NCBI GenBank assembly: GCA_965203835.1
Contig: OZ241919.1
Location: 1,798,001 to 1,862,000, forward strand
Source of the DNA: CBDCFV01 sp965203835
GTDB lineage: Bacteria > Chloroflexota > Dehalococcoidia > Lucifugimonadales > UBA3495
DNA: 64,000 nucleotides
Direction: 5' to 3'
Part shown: positions 36,520 through 45,239 of the stretch, piece after piece
Layout: each line of letters starts with the position of its first letter
Numbering within the stretch: position 1 is the first letter of the stretch
Notes under the pieces: model-generated
The model's database searches: none
What the model was told of the DNA's origin: nothing
Seen by the model: the letters and a program-made list of their open reading frames with translations, nothing else
Translations under genes and position numbers: made by a program

Positions 36520-36565
36520 CGGTTTCCCGCCCTGGCTGGCCGCATGGCAGGGCGGGAATGACAAG
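36520..36565. repeat. dispersed palindromic repeat
   Basis: GTTTCCCGCCCTG-x-CAGGGCGGGAATGACA with a longer interrupted stem, upstream of the MaoC gene pair. Confidence 0.65.
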
Positions 36566-36743
36566 GGAAGGGGGAGGGAAGCTGCCCCAAGCCTACCTTA
36601 CCGTATTTGCCCTAGTCAACACGTGCCGGTTTACGAGGATTCCGGTACGGTGACTGGTATGACACTTGGCCCTTTCCGGCGCCGGTTGCTTTTGTTTAAC
36701 ATATACTTGTCCAACAAACAGGGGCAAGCTCAGGAGAAACCCG

Positions 36744-37100
36744 ATGGGAACAGTAAAAGTGACGATAGCAGTCGGAAACACGGAGGGAAACAGGTTCGAA
36801 AGCCTTGAGGTCACAGTTGACACCGGCTCGACCTTCACGGCAATACCCAGAGAACTGTTGCAGAGGTTGGGAGTGCCGGTCCTGCGTTCAGCCCAGTCCG
36901 AACTGGCGGACGGAAGCAACGCTCCGGTGGGCATAGGAAGGGCCGTTATAAGGCTGGAGGGACAGGAGTTTCCCACGCCGGTGATATTCGCCGAGAAAGG
37001 CGAGCCCAGTCTGCTGGGAGTGGTAACTATGGAAGAGGCGCTGCTGGCGGTAGACCCCGTGGCGGGACGCCTTATACCGACGAACGTGCTGCGTCTCTAA
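36744..37100 (+). CDS. retropepsin-like clan AA aspartic protease, second copy
   Basis: 118 residues from ATG 36744 with AGGAG upstream. VTVDTGSTFTAIPREL has the catalytic DTG triad at about residues 27-29, and LLGVVTMEEALLAVDPV matches the end of the paralogue at 2423-2779. Only one Asp per chain, so it should act as a homodimer. No peptide substrate or partner gene is apparent. The region 37101-37321 after it contains no recognisable feature. Confidence 0.72.
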   Translation: MGTVKVTIAVGNTEGNRFESLEVTVDTGSTFTAIPRELLQRLGVPVLRSAQSELADGSNAPVGIGRAVIRLEGQEFPTPVIFAEKGEPSLLGVVTMEEALLAVDPVAGRLIPTNVLRL

Positions 37101-37321
37101 CAAAGCAAACGGATTTTGTGCAAATCTCGGCCCGTCGCCAAATCTGAATGTCCGTAAATGTCTGGAAGTTTATTTTTCCAACCCGGTATCTCACCTCTAC
37201 AGCCGCCTATCCCGAAATATTGCCAGTGGCCTGTAGCATTGCGTTCCTTGTGATTTGGATAAGGCTGGGTTAACATTGGCCCGGATTTCATCGGGTGATT
37301 TTTTTCGAGCGGAGGGACTAC

Positions 37322-38113
37322 ATGCGCCAGAACAGGGTCAAGAAGGTAATGCGGGAAGGCCAGTTGGCCATTGGCACTTATGTCGCCCTGGGTGACCCGC
37401 AGGTGGTAGAGATAATCGGCTTGGCCGGGTTCGATGCCGCCTTCATCGACATGGAGCATACCACCTTCGACCTGACCTTGGTGGAAGAGATGATTCGCGC
37501 CGCCGACATGGCGGGCGTGACCTCCATCGTCCGCATTCCCGGCAACGACTCCAGCCTTATCCTGCGTCTTCTGGACGCCGGCGCCGAAGGCATCATCGTT
37601 CCCCACGTGGAGGGCCTGGAAGGGGCCAAGCGGGCCGTGGACGCCGTTCGTTACCCGCCCTTGGGGCAACGGGGCGCGGCTGGCGGCACCCGGGCGGCCC
37701 GGTTCGGGACTATCCCCTGGACCGAGCACACCCGGCAATCCAACGAAGAGATACTGCTTTCAGTAATGGTGGAGGACGCCAAGGGCATCGACGACGTTGA
37801 GAAAATAGCCGCCCTCGACGGCATAGACTTGGTGGCGGTTGGCCCCAACGACTTTTCCGAGTATTTGGGAATCCGCGACCCCAGCGACCCGCGGCTAAGA
37901 ATCAGGCTCAAGGAGATCGCCGACAAGGTCCGCGAGATCGGCAAAGCCAAACTGGCCGTGTCTATGAACCATCCATCCATTCCCCTGAACGCCCAGGAAC
38001 TGGTGGAGCTTGGCGTCGGCTACTCTCACGTTGCGCCCGCCCCGCCGGAAATACTCTTCCGGGCCATGAAGCAGACCGTGGGCAATATTCACCAGTCCCT
38101 TGGCCGTGCGTAA
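37322..38113 (+). CDS. HpcH/HpaI-family aldolase, tandem copy 1
   Basis: 263 residues from ATG 37322, preceded by GGAGGGA. Features of class II HpcH/HpaI pyruvate aldolases are GFDAAFIDMEH (metal region), RIPGNDSS, GAEGIIVPHVEG and the catalytic-loop region RAARFGT. These enzymes cleave 2-oxo-4-hydroxy acids to pyruvate and aldehydes, or act on malyl-CoA-like esters. A second copy with the same start (MRQNRVKKVMREG) follows 66 bases later. Confidence 0.88.
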   Translation: MRQNRVKKVMREGQLAIGTYVALGDPQVVEIIGLAGFDAAFIDMEHTTFDLTLVEEMIRAADMAGVTSIVRIPGNDSSLILRLLDAGAEGIIVPHVEGLEGAKRAVDAVRYPPLGQRGAAGGTRAARFGTIPWTEHTRQSNEEILLSVMVEDAKGIDDVEKIAALDGIDLVAVGPNDFSEYLGIRDPSDPRLRIRLKEIADKVREIGKAKLAVSMNHPSIPLNAQELVELGVGYSHVAPAPPEILFRAMKQTVGNIHQSLGRA

Positions 38114-38179
38114 TTCCCGGCGTCCAGTCCGCCTTTGTGACGCCGGGTTCCATTGCCCATCCCCGATAGGAGACTCTCC

Positions 38180-38971
38180 ATGCGACAGAACCGCGTCAAG
38201 AAAGTCATGCGCGAGGGCAAGCTGGCCTTCGGCGCGTTCGTTGAGCTTGCCGACCCGCAGGTGGTGGAGATAGTCGGCTTGGCCGGGTTCGATGCCGCCT
38301 TCATAGACATGGAGCATTCGAACTTCGACCTGCCCTTGGTCGGGGAGATGATCCGGGCCGCCGACCTGGCGGGTGTTACTTCCGTGGTGCGCATACCCGG
38401 CGACAACGAAAGCGTCATCCTGCGCCTGCTGGACATGGGGGCTGAAGGACTTGTCATACCCCACATCCAGGGCGTGGAGGGGGCCAAACGGATGGTGGAC
38501 GCCGTTCGTTACGCGCCCTTGGGCCAGCGCGGGGCGGCGGGCGGCAGCAGGGCCGCGCGGTTCGGCACGGTCCCTTGGCAGGAGCACACCCGCCAATCCA
38601 ACGAAGAGGTGCTGCTTTCGGTAATGACCGAGGACGCCAAGGGCATAAACGACATCGAGAAGATAGCTGCGCTGGACGGCATAGACTTGGTCGCCATCGG
38701 GCCGATGGACTTCTCCGAGTACATGGGCATCCGCGATCCCAATGACCCCAGACTGAAAGCGCGTGTCCGGGAACTGTCAGACCAGATTCGGAAGATAGGC
38801 AAAGCAAAGCTGGCCCTGCCTGTCAACAACCCGGCCATCCCGTTCAATCCGCAGGAGTTGCTGGAATTGGGCGTCGGCTACGCTAACGTGGGGCCAACCC
38901 CGCCGGTGTTGCTGATGCGATCGCTGCGGCAAATGGCCCAGGACGTTTATGCCGCCAGCGGACAGGTCTGA
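38180..38971 (+). CDS. HpcH/HpaI-family aldolase, tandem copy 2
   Basis: 263 residues, paralogue of 37322-38113 with the same MRQNRVKKVMREGKLAFG start and conserved GLAGFDAAFIDMEH, GAEGLVIPHIQG and IDLVAIGPMDFSEYMG blocks. Divergence is spread through the protein, so the copies probably differ in substrate or form a hetero-oligomer. Its 3' end overlaps the start of the DUF192 lipoprotein gene by 23 bases. Confidence 0.88.
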   Translation: MRQNRVKKVMREGKLAFGAFVELADPQVVEIVGLAGFDAAFIDMEHSNFDLPLVGEMIRAADLAGVTSVVRIPGDNESVILRLLDMGAEGLVIPHIQGVEGAKRMVDAVRYAPLGQRGAAGGSRAARFGTVPWQEHTRQSNEEVLLSVMTEDAKGINDIEKIAALDGIDLVAIGPMDFSEYMGIRDPNDPRLKARVRELSDQIRKIGKAKLALPVNNPAIPFNPQELLELGVGYANVGPTPPVLLMRSLRQMAQDVYAASGQV

Positions 38972-39761
38972 GGCGAGACGCCGACCCTTGCGGTGTCTCT
39001 CTTTTTGCTTGGGTCTGCTACTGGCTGTAATGGCGTTGGCAGCTTGCAACGGGGATATGGCGACCGCCCCGGCCCCGACAGTAATTTCAGTCCGTGATGC
39101 CCCCGGAACGATTCGTTATCCATCAACGGCGACCCTTACCCCGGCTCCCGTTACGGCTGCTCCCGTAGACCCAACTCCAACGGTCCGGCCCACCATCATG
39201 CAGTCCCCGGCAACGGCCAAACCCACCGATACGCCGCCCACATCAACCGCTCAACCTACCAACGTGGCTCCCACGGAGACGGTCCCCAATACGCCAACTG
39301 CTCCCCCCGCAACCTCGGTCACTGTCGAGGCTCCGACGGCGCAACCGACACCCGCAATCGACGTCCCGCTTGTAACCGTTGGAGACACGTCCTTCATGGT
39401 GGAATTGGCTGTCACTCCCGATGAACGCAATCAAGGCCTTTCCGGCCATCCGCCGCTGGCGGACAACGAAGGAATGTTGTTCGTATTCGAGAACGAGGCC
39501 AAGTGGGTCTTTTGGATGAAGGACATGTTGTTTCCGTTGGATATGGTCTGGATCGACTCCCGGTGCACAGTGGTGGACGTCACCGAAAACGCTCCCAAGC
39601 CCGAGCCCGGACAGGGGTTGGGAGACCTGCCGCATTTCTCTCCAAAGACGCTGGCCCAGTACGTGTTGGAGGTCAACGCGGGAACGGCCCAACGGACCCG
39701 CATCAGCATCGGCGACCAAGTGACTTTCAGCGGCAGTCTGGACGGGCGTTTTGGTTGCTGA
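38949..39761 (+). CDS. DUF192 lipoprotein with Pro/Thr-rich linker
   Basis: 270 residues. The signal ends in VMALAACNGD (lipobox). Residues ~45-135 are a Thr/Pro/Ala-rich disordered linker. The C-terminal DUF192 domain shows VELAVTPDERNQGLSG, MLFVFENEAKWVFWMKD-x-LFPLDMVWID and VLEVNAGTA. DUF192 proteins are small secreted or surface domains of unknown function. The start overlaps the upstream aldolase. Confidence 0.85.
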   Translation: MPPADRSEARRRPLRCLSFCLGLLLAVMALAACNGDMATAPAPTVISVRDAPGTIRYPSTATLTPAPVTAAPVDPTPTVRPTIMQSPATAKPTDTPPTSTAQPTNVAPTETVPNTPTAPPATSVTVEAPTAQPTPAIDVPLVTVGDTSFMVELAVTPDERNQGLSGHPPLADNEGMLFVFENEAKWVFWMKDMLFPLDMVWIDSRCTVVDVTENAPKPEPGQGLGDLPHFSPKTLAQYVLEVNAGTAQRTRISIGDQVTFSGSLDGRFGC

Positions 39762-39845
39762 TAACCTGTGTCCCGTAAATGCGGAGGAACTGTCCGCGGC
39801 AGAAGAGGATAGTTACCCCGAATCCCTGAGAATGGAACGGTATTG

Positions 39846-40775
39846 ATGGACATCCTGGTATCCGGCTCTTTGGCCTACGACCGAATCATGGAATATCCCG
39901 GAAAGTTCGCCGACCACTTGGTGGCGGACAGGCTGGAGGAGGTCAACATCAGCTTCACTGTTGCCGGCCTCACCGAGAACCTGGGCGGCACGGCCGGCAA
40001 CATTGCTTACTCGCTGTCTCTCTTGGGAGAGAAGCCGACCATCCTCGGTACGTTGGGGCAGGACTATCACCGTTACTTCGAGTGGCTGGAGTCGTGCGGC
40101 ATATCCTCTGCAGCCATCCGCGTCATCCCCGATGTGTTCACCGCATCCGCCTTCATCACCACCGACGAAACCAACAACCAGATAACGGCCTTCAATCCCG
40201 GTGCCATGATGTTCCCGTCTGAGGGAGACTTCAGCGTCTTGGACCCGGCCCAAAGCATCGCTATCATCGCTCCGGGCAACCTGCGGGACATGTCCGAATA
40301 TGCCCAACGCTACCAGGAGATGGGCATATTTTCCATATTCGACCCCGGGCAATCACTCCCTGTGTGGGACGGAGCGGACTTGGCCGAAGCCATCGGACGC
40401 TGCAACATGCTGGTGTCCAACGACTACGAGTTGGCCATGATTGGCCAGTCCACCGGGTTGACTACTCACGACTTGCTGGAGAAAGTGGACACCGTCATCA
40501 CTACCAAGGGTGAGCAGGGCTGCGAAATCGTGACTCGCACCGGCTCGGTTACGGTGCCTCCCGTCCCCACCGACAACGTAGTAGACCCGACCGGAGCGGG
40601 AGACGCTTTCCGGGGAGGACTGCTCAAGGGCCTGATCAACGGCGAGTCCATGCAACGCTGCGTGGAAATGGGCACGGTATGCGCCCACTACGCCATACAG
40701 CAGTTCGGCACACAGACCTATACCTATACGATGGACGAGTTCACCGGCGTTCTGGATCGCCACTTTGGGGCTTGA
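39846..40775 (+). CDS. PfkB-family sugar/nucleoside kinase
   Basis: 309 residues from ATG 39846. The N-terminal LGGTAGNIAYSLSLLG region and the C-terminal DPTGAGDAFRGGLLKG motif (anion hole and catalytic Asp) are the two PfkB signatures. Overall it resembles the adenosine kinase/ribokinase-like subgroup found in archaea and Chloroflexota. Substrate unknown. A convergent Uma2 gene lies downstream. Confidence 0.88.
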   Translation: MDILVSGSLAYDRIMEYPGKFADHLVADRLEEVNISFTVAGLTENLGGTAGNIAYSLSLLGEKPTILGTLGQDYHRYFEWLESCGISSAAIRVIPDVFTASAFITTDETNNQITAFNPGAMMFPSEGDFSVLDPAQSIAIIAPGNLRDMSEYAQRYQEMGIFSIFDPGQSLPVWDGADLAEAIGRCNMLVSNDYELAMIGQSTGLTTHDLLEKVDTVITTKGEQGCEIVTRTGSVTVPPVPTDNVVDPTGAGDAFRGGLLKGLINGESMQRCVEMGTVCAHYAIQQFGTQTYTYTMDEFTGVLDRHFGA

Positions 40776-40793
40776 TCCGGCGGGGCTGTCACA

Positions 40794-41609
40794 CTAATCC
40801 TGCAAACGCCTTATCTCGGCTTCCAGTTCTTTCACTCGTTCCTCGGCAGCCAAGCGGGCTCTGCGCTCTGTTTCCCGCTCAATCAAGGCGGAGTCTCTTT
40901 CATACCGGGCGGCATCCCGCTCCATTTGGGCGTCTATGCGCTCTTCATCCGTTTCATCAAAGGTCAGCAGGTAGCGCTGGGCCATCGGGTCATACCAGCG
41001 AAGCCGTTCGTTCTCCCAGCAGATGTCTAATCCCAGGGCCGGACTGTGGCCCCAATAGTGAGTCCCATCCACTCTGACGATGCTGATGGGCTGATATACT
41101 TCACCCACCAACCGGTCCCCGGCTAAGTGTGTTCCATAATACCGGCCTCCCGACGGGTCAAATCGCCAGTATTCGGGTATGCCGAAAGCGGCGTAGTCGT
41201 TCCTCTTATCCCCGATGTCATTCCGCGCGGTGCTCCGGGATGCTATTTCCATCACGAAATCGGGGGGCTTGCCCCACTCCGCTATTGAGTAGCCCCGGTC
41301 CGCTATGATCTTGTCCGGGTCTACGCCGAAGGCAATGAGCAAGTCGGGGGTTCGCAGGCCCTGGCGTTGGCTTATATCCCGGCCGACAGGGACTTCACCC
41401 AGCACGATAGTGGTGTCCGGTGCGCCAAAGTGCAGACTCAAGGCGGCCAGATGACCCGGACGGTGAAGATAGATAGGGTTTTGCATATCGCCCCTTGGAG
41501 GAAACACCGGGAACAGGCCGTCTCCCGGGTCGAAAGGCGTTTCCGGAGGCGGCGTGAATTCGCCGCCGGGTCCGACGACCGGCTTTCGTGGCATCGGTCT
41601 GCTGGTCAT
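40794..41609 (-). CDS. Uma2-family endonuclease-like protein with coiled-coil tail
   Basis: 271 residues. The Uma2 (DUF820) PD-(D/E)XK-like core shows LRTPDLLIAFG and PPDFVMEIASRSTARND, then KRNDYAAFGIPEYWRFD. The last ~60 residues are a charged coiled coil (ERDSALIERETERRARLAA) common in this family. Uma2 genes are highly multiplied in cyanobacteria and Chloroflexota; their biological role is still unclear. A TATAAT box lies ~55 bases upstream. Confidence 0.88.
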   Translation of the reverse strand: MTSRPMPRKPVVGPGGEFTPPPETPFDPGDGLFPVFPPRGDMQNPIYLHRPGHLAALSLHFGAPDTTIVLGEVPVGRDISQRQGLRTPDLLIAFGVDPDKIIADRGYSIAEWGKPPDFVMEIASRSTARNDIGDKRNDYAAFGIPEYWRFDPSGGRYYGTHLAGDRLVGEVYQPISIVRVDGTHYWGHSPALGLDICWENERLRWYDPMAQRYLLTFDETDEERIDAQMERDAARYERDSALIERETERRARLAAEERVKELEAEIRRLQD

Positions 41610-41663
41610 GGCAATACTCCTGCGGCCGGGTGCGACGGAGATAAGGCGCGGCCACTAACGGGT

Positions 41664-41669
41664 ATTATA
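41664..41669 (-). promoter_or_regulatory. possible -10 box of the Uma2 gene
   Basis: On the minus strand TATAAT lies 55 bases before the Uma2 ATG. No convincing -35 box is present. Nothing else was recognised in the 41610-41900 spacer. Confidence 0.35.
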
Positions 41670-41900
41670 CGTCAGGCAAGCCCGTTCATCCCTGCACGGA
41701 ATCGGACGGTGTTCTCTACCCATAAAATTGTTCGTAGTTCACATTGCCAGTGCAATGTGATAATTCCCGGTGGACATGGGAGGCGCTTCCCTCAGAGTTG
41801 CCGCAGGGTTGACGGTATATAACGCAGCAACTATCATCGGGCAGCGTGACGCTCTGGGCGCGTCGCCGATTCCCGGGAACAAACGGAGAGAAGAATCAAC

Positions 41901-43541
41901 ATGAACGTTAATGAAGCGGTAGCCCGCATTCTGAAAATCGAGGGTGTGGACTGGGTGTCCTGTTTCCCGTCCAACCTGCTCATTGAAGCAGTGGCCAAGG
42001 AGGGCATCCGCACCGTCATGTTCCGGCAGGAACGCGGTGCGTTGATGGCCGCCGATGGCTACAGCCGGATGCACGACCGCCAGCGGTTCGGCGTGACCAT
42101 TACCCAAGGCGGCCCTGGCTCGGAGAATTCAATGGGGGGCATCGCTCAAGCGTTCAGCGACAACGTTCCTATCCTCTACCTGCCCGGCGGCCCGGCCTTG
42201 AACCAGTACGCCGTGCGGCCGAATTTCTCCCCGGCCCGCACCTACCAAACGGTATCCAAGTCCGCTGAAGTCATTACCCAGCCGTCCCAGGTCGTTGGAG
42301 CCATGCGCCGTGCCTTCCACAACCTTCGCAACGGGCGGCCCGGACCGGTAATCGTGGAAATCCCCGCCGACGTGGGAGGCCAGGAAATCCCCGATGACGC
42401 TCTCAACTACCAGCCTCCCAAGAGGTTTGTCCAAGCCCCCTCCTCCGGCGACGTGAAAGAAGCGGTCAAAGTGCTGCTGGGCGCGCGGAAGCCGGTCATC
42501 TGGTCCGGCATGGGAGTGCTGTTCGCCGGCGCGACCGAAGAATTGAGGGAACTGGCCGAACTGACCGAGATACCAGTGTACTGCACTATGCCCGGCAAAT
42601 CGTCTTTTGACGAGCGGCATCCCCTGGCCTTGGGCGCCGGGAGTAGCGCCACTACGCTGCCCGCTCGCCGGTGGCTGCAGGAGTCCGACGTGCTGTTTGC
42701 TGTGGGTTCCAGCATGACCAGGACCAGCTACGGGCAGCCTATACCGAATGGCAAACTGATTATCCACAACGCCGAGAGTATTGAGGATCTGAACAAGGAC
42801 TTCTCCGTCGATGTGGGGCTCCCCGGAGACGCCAAGCTGGCCCTTCAAGCAATCATTGAAGAGGTCAAGGCCCAGACGGGAGACAATGGCCGCAAGGGGC
42901 AGACCAACGTCGCCAAGGAAATTGCCGACCTTCGCGAGCAATGGATGTCCGAATGGACCGCCGTCCTGAACTCGGAAGAGGTGCCGATCAACACCTACCG
43001 GGTCATTGGGGAATTGAAGGCCAACCTGGACTTGGAGAACAGCATCGTCACTCACGATGCCGGCGCGCCCCGCGACACCATCATGCCCTTCTACCCGGGC
43101 ACCGTGCCCCACAGCTACATCGGTTGGGGCAAGACCACCCACTTGGGCTATGGCATACCCTTGATGATCGGAGCCAAGCTGGCCAAGCCGGACAAGTTCT
43201 GCCTGAACTTCATGGGAGACGGCGCATTTGGCATGTCGGGCTTGGATATCGAAACATCAGTCCGGGCGGGAGCGCCCATCACCACCATAGTCCTGAACAA
43301 CGGCGGCATGGCTACGTATCCGGGAGGCTACCCGACCGCGGCCGACCTGTTCGGCGCCACCCACATGACCGGAGACTACTCCAAGATTGCCGAGGGCATG
43401 GGCGCCGTGGGTATAACCGTGACCCAGCCGTCGGAAGTGGGGCCGGCCCTCAAGAGGGCGCAGCAACTGAACGCCGACGGCAGGACGGTGCTCTTGGACA
43501 TCCACACCAACCTGGAAGCCCGCCGCTCCAACTTTTCCTAG
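41901..43541 (+). CDS. thiamine pyrophosphate-dependent enzyme (acetolactate synthase-like)
   Basis: 546 residues with the three-domain TPP enzyme layout. The catalytic Glu lies in RQERGALMAADGYSR (about residue 51), the central FAD/helical domain holds PVIWSGMGVLFAGA, and the C-terminal TPP-binding motif is GDGAFGMSGLDIETSVRAGA..NNGGM. It could be a decarboxylase or ligase of the acetolactate synthase / oxalyl-CoA / sulfopyruvate decarboxylase broad family; the product is not identifiable. It stands just upstream of the two UGSC-cluster genes on the same strand. Confidence 0.88.
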   Translation: MNVNEAVARILKIEGVDWVSCFPSNLLIEAVAKEGIRTVMFRQERGALMAADGYSRMHDRQRFGVTITQGGPGSENSMGGIAQAFSDNVPILYLPGGPALNQYAVRPNFSPARTYQTVSKSAEVITQPSQVVGAMRRAFHNLRNGRPGPVIVEIPADVGGQEIPDDALNYQPPKRFVQAPSSGDVKEAVKVLLGARKPVIWSGMGVLFAGATEELRELAELTEIPVYCTMPGKSSFDERHPLALGAGSSATTLPARRWLQESDVLFAVGSSMTRTSYGQPIPNGKLIIHNAESIEDLNKDFSVDVGLPGDAKLALQAIIEEVKAQTGDNGRKGQTNVAKEIADLREQWMSEWTAVLNSEEVPINTYRVIGELKANLDLENSIVTHDAGAPRDTIMPFYPGTVPHSYIGWGKTTHLGYGIPLMIGAKLAKPDKFCLNFMGDGAFGMSGLDIETSVRAGAPITTIVLNNGGMATYPGGYPTAADLFGATHMTGDYSKIAEGMGAVGITVTQPSEVGPALKRAQQLNADGRTVLLDIHTNLEARRSNFS

Positions 43542-43605
43542 GCGACGCTTGGTCTGGTTATCATATAGCTGAGGATGCGGTGAGCACAAACCCAGGAACG
43601 ATGCT

Positions 43606-44643
43606 GTGAGTCTCAACAACGTTGTCGACGCCATAGAGCTGATGTACGAGTCGGGCTGGACCGACGGGTTGCCCGTCGTGCCGCCGACTCAGGAGCGGGT
43701 GCAACAGTTTGTCGAGTACATGCACCCACGCCAGCCCGATGAACTGATCGCCGAAGTGCCTCCTTTGGGAGGACGGGCCACTCTGGAACGGGTGGCGGTC
43801 AACGCGGTCATGGCCGGTTGCCTGCCGGAGCACATGCCCGTGATTACTACAGCCATCGAGGCGTTGCTGGACGACCGGTTCAACCTGCGGGGCGTCCAGT
43901 GCTCCACGGGAATCCACACGCCGTTGGTCATCGTCAACGGGCCGATTGCCAAGCAGTTGAACATCAACTCCGGGTACAACTGTTTCGGCCAAGGATGGCG
44001 GGCCAACGCCACCATTGGCCGCGCCGTCAAGCTGGTCCTGGTCAACCTGGGCGGCGCGGTCCCCGGCCAGACCAACAAAGCGACCTTTGGCCACCCCGGC
44101 GCCTACACCTACTGCGTGGCCGAGTCGGAAGACTCCAACCCTTGGGAGCCTTTGCACGTCGAGCTTGGATTCGACGCTTCCGACAGCACGGTGTCGGTGT
44201 TTCCCGGTGAAGCACCTCACAACGTTATGTACCATGCCGCGGACCCCAGGGACTTCCTTACCGTTCTTGCCGACACCATGTGCACCCTAGGCAACGTCCA
44301 GATGTACGTCATGGGCGGCACGTTGGTGGTGCTGGGGCCGGAACACGCCCGGTTCCTGTCCGCCGGAGGGTGGAGCAAACGGGACGTGCGGGCCTTTTTA
44401 TATGAACACGCCAGGAGACCGGTCGGTCTGCTGCGCCGGGGTGGCCCCCCGCAGGGCGATGCTCAAAGAGCTTTCCTGTGGCCCAAGTTCGTAGACCCGT
44501 CGGACGACTCCCAAATGGCGCCGGTGGTCCGGCGCCCGGAGGACATCCATATCATGGTGGCCGGCGGGCAGGGAGGCCCTCATTCCACCTACATTCCCGG
44601 TTGGGGCTCCCGGCTGGTTATCAGGAAGATCCAGGACACATAG
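43606..44643 (+). CDS. UGSC-associated conserved protein
   Basis: 345 residues starting at GTG 43606. It begins ELMYESGWTDGLPVVPPT, then EVPPLGGRATLERVAVNAVMAG, matching large conserved proteins found next to, and possibly fused with, UGSC selenoproteins. Cys residues occur in GVQCSTGIHTP and YNCFGQGW. It ends 11 bases before the selenoprotein gene, which has its own GAGGAGG site, so the two are very probably one operon and perhaps one enzyme. The reaction is unknown. Confidence 0.75.
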   Translation: MSLNNVVDAIELMYESGWTDGLPVVPPTQERVQQFVEYMHPRQPDELIAEVPPLGGRATLERVAVNAVMAGCLPEHMPVITTAIEALLDDRFNLRGVQCSTGIHTPLVIVNGPIAKQLNINSGYNCFGQGWRANATIGRAVKLVLVNLGGAVPGQTNKATFGHPGAYTYCVAESEDSNPWEPLHVELGFDASDSTVSVFPGEAPHNVMYHAADPRDFLTVLADTMCTLGNVQMYVMGGTLVVLGPEHARFLSAGGWSKRDVRAFLYEHARRPVGLLRRGGPPQGDAQRAFLWPKFVDPSDDSQMAPVVRRPEDIHIMVAGGQGGPHSTYIPGWGSRLVIRKIQDT

Positions 44644-44654
44644 AGGAGGCATCT

Positions 44655-45221
44655 ATGACCATGATGCCCGCGTCCGGTGTACAAGACCGGCTGCAACAAA
44701 TGGGTATTCTAGTCCCGGTGGACGAGGAAGCGTTCCACAGGTGGAACCCTGCCGACCGCCTTCCGGGTCTTCACGGCAAGGTCGGCGGCTTTCTGGGGAA
44801 TCGGAAGGCGAACGCCAACTCGTTGCTGCTTGGCATCAAGGAGTCGCTGGAAAAGCAGTTCGAACTCAGCGATGCGCTGGTTGTGGACAAGTTCATCTAT
44901 TCCAGGCCCGCAGCCGACGGCGTAATCGACGCCCTGGCTGACAGGTGCGACTTCGTGGTTACCGCCATTGCCGATTGAGGGTCCTGTACGTCGTGCAGTG
45001 TGCACGATGCCATGACCCTTGAGAACCGGGGCATCCCCACCGTGGTGGTATGCACCGGCCCCTTCATCGACTCGGCCCACGTTCACGCGCGAATGCTTGG
45101 TCGCACCGGGTTTCAACCGGTGTCCATCCCCCACCCCCTCGGAGGTCTCAACTCCGAAGGGGTCAGTCAACGGGTGGCCGTGGCCGAGGAGCAGATTGTC
45201 TCGGCGCTGACTACGCCATAA
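44655..45221 (+). CDS. UGSC-family selenoprotein (TGA 44976-44978 = selenocysteine)
   Basis: 188 residues if the in-frame TGA at codon 108 is read as Sec. The frame reads TAIAD-U-GSC-TSCSVHDAMT and runs on for 80 more codons to TAA at 45219-45221. U-G-S-C is the signature of the UGSC (seleno)protein family known from marine metagenomes, where Sec and the nearby Cys form a redox motif. A 7-base-pair hairpin begins 12 bases after the TGA, as a bacterial SECIS should. Conventional gene calling would end it at 44978 or start a false gene at 45000. Function is presumably thiol/selenol redox chemistry with the upstream partner. Confidence 0.9.
44979..45018 (+). promoter_or_regulatory. SECIS-like stem-loop downstream of the Sec codon
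   Basis: TCGTGCA (44991-44997), loop GTG, TGCACGA (45001-45007) form a perfect stem; an outer GGGTC (44979-44983) / GACCC (45014-45018) helix closes it. The G-U in the apical loop lies ~20 bases after the UGA, within the 16-37 base window where bacterial SelB-binding SECIS loops lie. The stem is inside the coding region and does not depend on the amino-acid choice at every base. Confidence 0.7.
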
Positions 45222-45239
45222 CGGACCAGCGCCGTCGCG

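Noticed and set aside
45000..45221. Independent 73-codon gene with a GTG start
   Set aside because: It is the in-frame continuation of the selenoprotein after the UGA; its GTG has no ribosome-binding site and lies within the SECIS-like stem.
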